Shown: in pieces, positions 60,034 through 64,000 of the stretch
Numbering within the stretch: position 1 is the first letter of the stretch
How the letters are laid out: the number at the start of each line of letters is the position of its first letter
Assembly: GCA_011319805.1 (NCBI GenBank)
Contig: SJRY01000239.1
Location: 62,001 to 126,000 of the forward strand
DNA from: Macrocybe gigantea
Lineage: Eukaryota; Basidiomycota; Agaricomycetes; Agaricales; Callistosporiaceae
DNA: 64,000 bases
Direction: 5' to 3'
Position numbers and translations under genes: made by a program
Notes under the pieces: generated by a model
The model's database searches: none
The model's input: the letters and a program-made list of their open reading frames with translations, nothing else
Told to the model about the DNA's origin: nothing

Positions 60034-60587
60034 ATGTACAGGTGTGTTGTGCTTGAAATTGTCACGAGTCCTGTTGACGTTGAATGTGTCTTTGCAGACT
60101 AAAACAATCTGACGGCCCGAAACTCTACCTGGTCGGCGGCTACAGACTCAGCTATGCTCAAATACACCGGTGGTGCTTATCACACAACATCCATCCACGA
60201 TCATACCGACTGCTATCCACCATCAACGATTGGCTGCTCGACCACGAATATCCTTTCCGTGTCTTGTCACACATGTTCAGCGGGCTTGTAGAGGACAGTG
60301 GTTTCCTCTTCATCACGCATCAGAAGGAACTCTCTGGGCTGAGCGAAGAGATGAAGCTGTTCGAAGAAGACGCCATGGACAAGTCGGTGAAAAGTTGGTT
60401 CAGCGCCGAGAGCGATTTGGAAGAAGAAGAAGAGTTTGATGATAGGATTCGATTCGTCACAGTGAGAAAGGTCGTGAAAAAGTCATCCGCCGTAGGATCA
60501 TATTGTATTCATTTCAACCATCGGACGAAAATTATGAGGACGCCTGGGGCACCAGAGTTGACGTACCTCCCCACAGTTCTAGAATAA
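60034..60587 (+). CDS. Hypothetical protein of 165 residues
   Basis: A first exon of eight bases (60034-60041, ATGTACAG) joins 60098-60587 across an intron (gtgtgttg...tttgcag) to read MYRLKQSDGPKLYLVGGYRL, then SYAQIHRWCLSHNIHPRSYR. The middle has LFITHQKELSGLSEEMKLFE and an acidic patch, SAESDLEEEEEFDD, followed by a basic one, VRKVVKKSS. The splice junction and the absence of frame errors argue that it is real. I do not recognise the family. An alternative start at 60084 within the intron gives nearly the same protein. Confidence 0.6.
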
Positions 60588-61426
60588 ATATATGTTTCAA
60601 ACTTCACTTACCTGTCCAGAGTTATATGCCCAGTATACCGTTGAACAGAATAGCGCAACATGCAATTCGTCATGCGTTGTTCATGAATTGAATTTGCTCC
60701 AGAAGACGATCATTGCGGCCTCAGATGGATGACACCTATCGAAAAAATGATATATATATATATACGATTGCAGGCAAAAATGCATCACTTACCTTGTCAT
60801 GCAGTCACATCACACTGCGGAGGACTGCGACGCGTGTCTCAAATGGTCAGCGGAACGTTCGAGGCTACAGAACGTTCCGACATCGGATAGAGCATAGCCC
60901 GACCGTCCGCAGGGCTCAACTTTACAGAGAACGGCGCCCATACATAAAGTTGAAACGCCAGGAATACGTGAATGAACTGTGAACAAAGGCCTCTTGGACT
61001 GTCGACAATTAATTGCGTGTTGAACCGAGTAGAGCGTGTTTTGTTGATCCATGTTGCAACTTGTGAGAAACTTGGTTGATCCGAAACCTTCCAGGCACCT
61101 TTCACAGCAGCTGGCCATGGGGTGCGTGGGTCGTCTGATGCTGTGTGTTCGATAAAACCGAAAGCAATTGAACGGGCTGCTTGTCTTGACGAAAGAACGG
61201 GGCTTAGAATGACAGTCTTTTGTCTATGCTCGTCGTTCAATCCTCGCTGGCTTTTATCCGTCTGCAGTGCGGAAGCTGCCAAGGAAGATCAAGAAGCCAA
61301 GCAAGACTTCGGATGCCAGGAGGCTCTTGTCTGTGATGGCTCCTATAAAGCGTCAGATGGCCAATGGCCATCCCTGGTTCTTCTCGCCACCACTTTCTCC
61401 ACCCGGTAACGAGGTCGTTTTGAAGG
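60588..61426. other. Intergenic region
   Basis: Contains a short (TA)n run at about 60750. The part before 61427 should be the promoter of the secreted glycoprotein gene. No gene is seen. Confidence 0.5.
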
Positions 61427-62809
61427 ATGAAGCAGCTGTCCGTTGCCTTTGCAGGCATTGTCGCCCTGAAAAGCGTCTTTGCACAGCAGAGCACATTTCC
61501 CGCCACGCCACTCGCTTCCAAACACTTTTCATATCCTACTGGCGTAGTGAGTAACATTCTGGACGTGGCCTGGCCCTCAGCTCTGAGCGCAGTTTCTCTT
61601 TTACTGTGCATGATCACATCGCCCATGCCCTAGCCTTATAAAGTAGACACGGACACCAATCTCGTCCGAGGCCCTCAAACGGGGTACAACATCTGCAACT
61701 CGACGACAGAGAACCAAGATTCGCTGTGCCAGACGTCGTTTGTGAACTCGGTAGACGGTCCGTACACGTTTTGTCGGCGTGTCTCGCACACGCCTTGCGC
61801 GTTCCTTGTTCATCTCACCTGGCCAATTTTGCGGGGAACAAAAAACGTTTAGACTTTTGCTTATGGGCCCCCATCCACCCCAACTCGTCTGTGGGCTCCG
61901 TGGAGGGCGAGATGGTCGCCTGGTGCACAAAGCCGGGTCGTGGCACGCGTTTGATCCCGCGAAACGCGCTGCAGGGCGTCCAGTTTATGAAAACGACAGA
62001 CTATGTCCAGGTCGTCGGGTTCATCGACCAGAAAAAGATCAACATCGATCCGCAAGACTTTGGTGGCGAGATGGATCCTCACGGAGCTGATCTGGTATGC
62101 ACATGTATCGCGTGTTCATGAAGCAAACTGTTTTCTGACGGTTTCAGCGCGGCAACCCGCTTGGCGGAATCCTCTTTTCCAACGCCTGGAGTGGCAACAA
62201 CAATTCATATACCCAAGCCATCGAATGGCACAAGTACGTCAAAATGATATTCTCTCTGAACAACCCTCGCAGACGGCTCACCTCCTTGGCATTGCCAGCT
62301 TCATGGGCTCGAACCAGTTCTGCATCAAGGCGTGCGACCCGTCCAAGCCAAACGCGCGACGGTACTGCGAGCACGTCTTCGACCGGATCGGGTGCGCGTA
62401 CAACGCGCCGAACAACGCCAAGAACGGGACGTTCGAGACGTGCCTCGGCGAGAACCAAGACTTCCCGGGCGTGTACCAGCCCGCGCCCGGCGTGACAGTG
62501 ACGTACCAGCAGCCGCCCGAAGCGGCGGGGCCGATCGTGAACATGCCGTACACCGCGCGCGTCCCGGAGAGCTCGAGCTGCACGCAGTACACGAGCTCGG
62601 TGCTGTACACCGCGCTTGCGAGTGTCGTTGCGCCTGGCGATGCGGACCCCACGAGCACGGGCGCCGCTTCGGGCACGCGCCCTGCGAGCCCTACGAATAC
62701 CGGGAATTCGGGCGCGAGCAATGGTGTGGCGCCGGCAGTGGACACGGTCCTCGTCGCGACGCTGTCCAGCTTCGCCGGCGTGCTCGTGTCCGTCTGCCTA
62801 TTCGCATAA
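61427..62809 (+). CDS. GPI-anchored secreted glycoprotein (macrophage-activating-glycoprotein-like)
   Basis: Five exons (61427-61546, 61634-61757, 61853-62094, 62148-62233, 62299-62809) give 360 residues, all in frame. The amino end is a signal peptide (MKQLSVAFAGIVALKSVFAQ). The mature part has NLVRGPQTGYNICNSTTENQ, DFCLWAPIHPNSSVG, EGEMVAWCTKPGRGTRL, YVQVVGFIDQKKINIDPQDF, DPHGADLRGNPLGGILFSNA, FMGSNQFCIKACDPS and YCEHVFDRIGCAYNAP. Paired Cys residues are regularly spaced. A Ser/Thr/Gly-rich stretch and a hydrophobic end (LSSFAGVLVSVCLFA) predict a GPI anchor. This is a well-conserved basidiomycete secreted family; the 'macrophage activating glycoprotein' label in databases is from memory. 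Its role at the cell wall is unknown. Confidence 0.85.
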
Positions 62810-63894
62810 GTAGGGGGTGGTGCTCTGCGGCTGTTTGGCATGTTCTGACATGGACATTTTACGATTAGCTACTGACTTTGTTTTATCATACATAGTTAAT
62901 GTCATCCCTCATTTGGATTCTGATTCTGTGGCATCATCCTTCCAGAGTGAGCCACGGCTATCCCATTTTAGCTATTAGGCTTGTCGCTCTGGGAATGTGT
63001 GACCAGGAAAGAAGGACTTTCAGAGAACAGACGCACCACAACCTGCCACACGCATAATGGGAAGAGTGGAGAGTCCCTGACGCTGCGCCATCGTCGGCGG
63101 TCTCTGCGTTCCAAAAAAAAAAAGGTCAGGCGCCAATCTCTCGATCTCCGTGGGACATATCAGCCGTGCTGCGTCCATCATCTATCATCGGAGTGACAAA
63201 TCCATGGAGTGTCTCCACAACTTCTCCCGACTCTGCTCCTTCTCGGATTCGTTTTTCTTTTTTGCCTATCGTACGAGGACTCCACGGCTCTGGGTTCACC
63301 GGCATCTCCGCCGCCATTGAGGGTGCGTTTGCGTTGCCATGTTGCCAGCAGCACAGAAACGCCGTCGCGTCGGATATAGCCTCCCCTTGCCAGCAGAACA
63401 GAACAACGACCGTGACACATGAGAAACTCGCAGCGGTCTGGGTCTTGTTTCGCCCTCTCATTCAAACGGTCCCGGACCATGCAAAAACGCGCACGACCAG
63501 AGAGACACAGATCAAACACGCGGCAGAGCAGAGCAAGGGATCCGTCGAGGACTAGACCAAGTTCGCCCGGTCGCGCACGCGCCACGATCACGAACACGAG
63601 GAGATCGAAGGGGGTGATGGTGGTGGTGGGTTTGTTTTTTCTGTGCCAGGCGGGATCGGAACCGGTCGATGGAATGAATGAAAATGTCATAAAAGAACAC
63701 ATTACTGATAAAACAAAGCCCTAAGTAAGAGGTAATGGTAACGTGGCAAGGGGGGGGGTGGAGGAATACAGTATATATATACACCGGAAGATCCGATTCG
63801 ATGCTTTTTATTGATGGAGGCGCTGCCGGGAGGTGGGTGATTGATAAGCTCCTGTGTAAAAAGTCCATGGAAATAGTGACGAGGGAAGAAAGAG
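62810..63894. other. Convergent intergenic region
   Basis: Lies between the 3' end of the glycoprotein gene (+) and that of the edge gene (-). A run of nine G and a (TA)n tract occur near 63750-63780. No gene is supported. Confidence 0.5.
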
Positions 63895-64000
63895 TCAATG
63901 CTGGGATATGATATGCGGTGGAAGGCGACGGATGCCGATGTTGAGGAGGCCGTTGGCTTCGTATTTAGCTTGGATGGCGGTCATGTCGATGTCGTGAGGC
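63895..64000 (-). CDS. Carboxyl end of an unidentified protein, cut by the window edge
   Basis: Read on the minus strand from the edge, one frame gives HDIDMTAIQAKYEANGLLNI, then GIRRLPPHIISQH and TGA at 63895-63897. The steady reading and typical composition suggest a real last exon. The family was not recognised from this fragment. Confidence 0.5.
   Translation of the reverse strand, partial: PHDIDMTAIQAKYEANGLLNIGIRRLPPHIISQH

Noticed and set aside
60745..60770. (TA)n tract as a promoter or element boundary
   Set aside because: A simple microsatellite with no gene start or flanking repeats in place.

Overview
The window looks like nuclear DNA of a mushroom-forming basidiomycete (Agaricomycetes). 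Genes are dense and split by many short introns of about 45-65 bp with GT...AG ends. Several families are typical of that group: a STAND/NB-ARC NTPase, a secreted DUF4430-type protein, an UNC93-like transporter and F-box proteins. Housekeeping genes are clearly fungal. There is no operon, CRISPR array, rRNA or tRNA that I could recognise.

Layout, left to right. 1-1350 (-) is the amino end of a STAND NTPase cut by the window edge. 3491-4953 (+) is indoleamine 2,3-dioxygenase. 6248-7006 (+) is a small secreted protein. 7511-9572 (-) is the peroxisome biogenesis factor PEX3, and 9667-10963 (+) is an F-box/LRR-like protein. 11573-15114 (-) holds a 2-oxoglutarate/Fe(II) oxygenase and an F-box protein. 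15437-16713 (+) is the TFIIF small subunit, followed by a hypothetical gene (-), the PP1 inhibitor YPI1/PPP1R11 (+), a type II membrane protein (+), ribosomal protein eS10 (-), a large hypothetical gene (-), aldose 1-epimerase (-) and a three-repeat Myb protein (-). After about 4 kb without clear genes come GMP synthase (+), the 5'-3' exoribonuclease XRN1 (+) and phosphoinositide phospholipase C (+). A second, damaged copy of the F-box/oxygenase pair lies at 52632-56415 (+). The right end has an UNC93-like transporter (+), a small hypothetical gene (+), a GPI-anchored secreted glycoprotein (+) and the carboxyl end of one more gene (-).

The most striking structure is an inverted segmental duplication. 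The F-box plus 2OG-oxygenase pair at about 11.5-15.3 kb (-) recurs at about 52.2-56.5 kb (+). The left copy reads cleanly from end to end. The right copy has two small deletions that cancel in frame, a moved splice acceptor, a premature stop, a 264-bp insertion upstream, and a poly(A)-tailed retro-insertion with a 14-bp target-site duplication that truncates the F-box protein.

A caution for all gene models here: many conserved genes (XRN1, GMP synthase, aldose epimerase, Myb, PLC, UNC93) need a one-base correction, nearly always in a short homopolymer, to keep frame. This looks more like sequencing or assembly undercalls than real decay, and some apparent damage in the duplicated copy could share that cause. 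Exon coordinates were worked out by hand from splice signals and reading frames.
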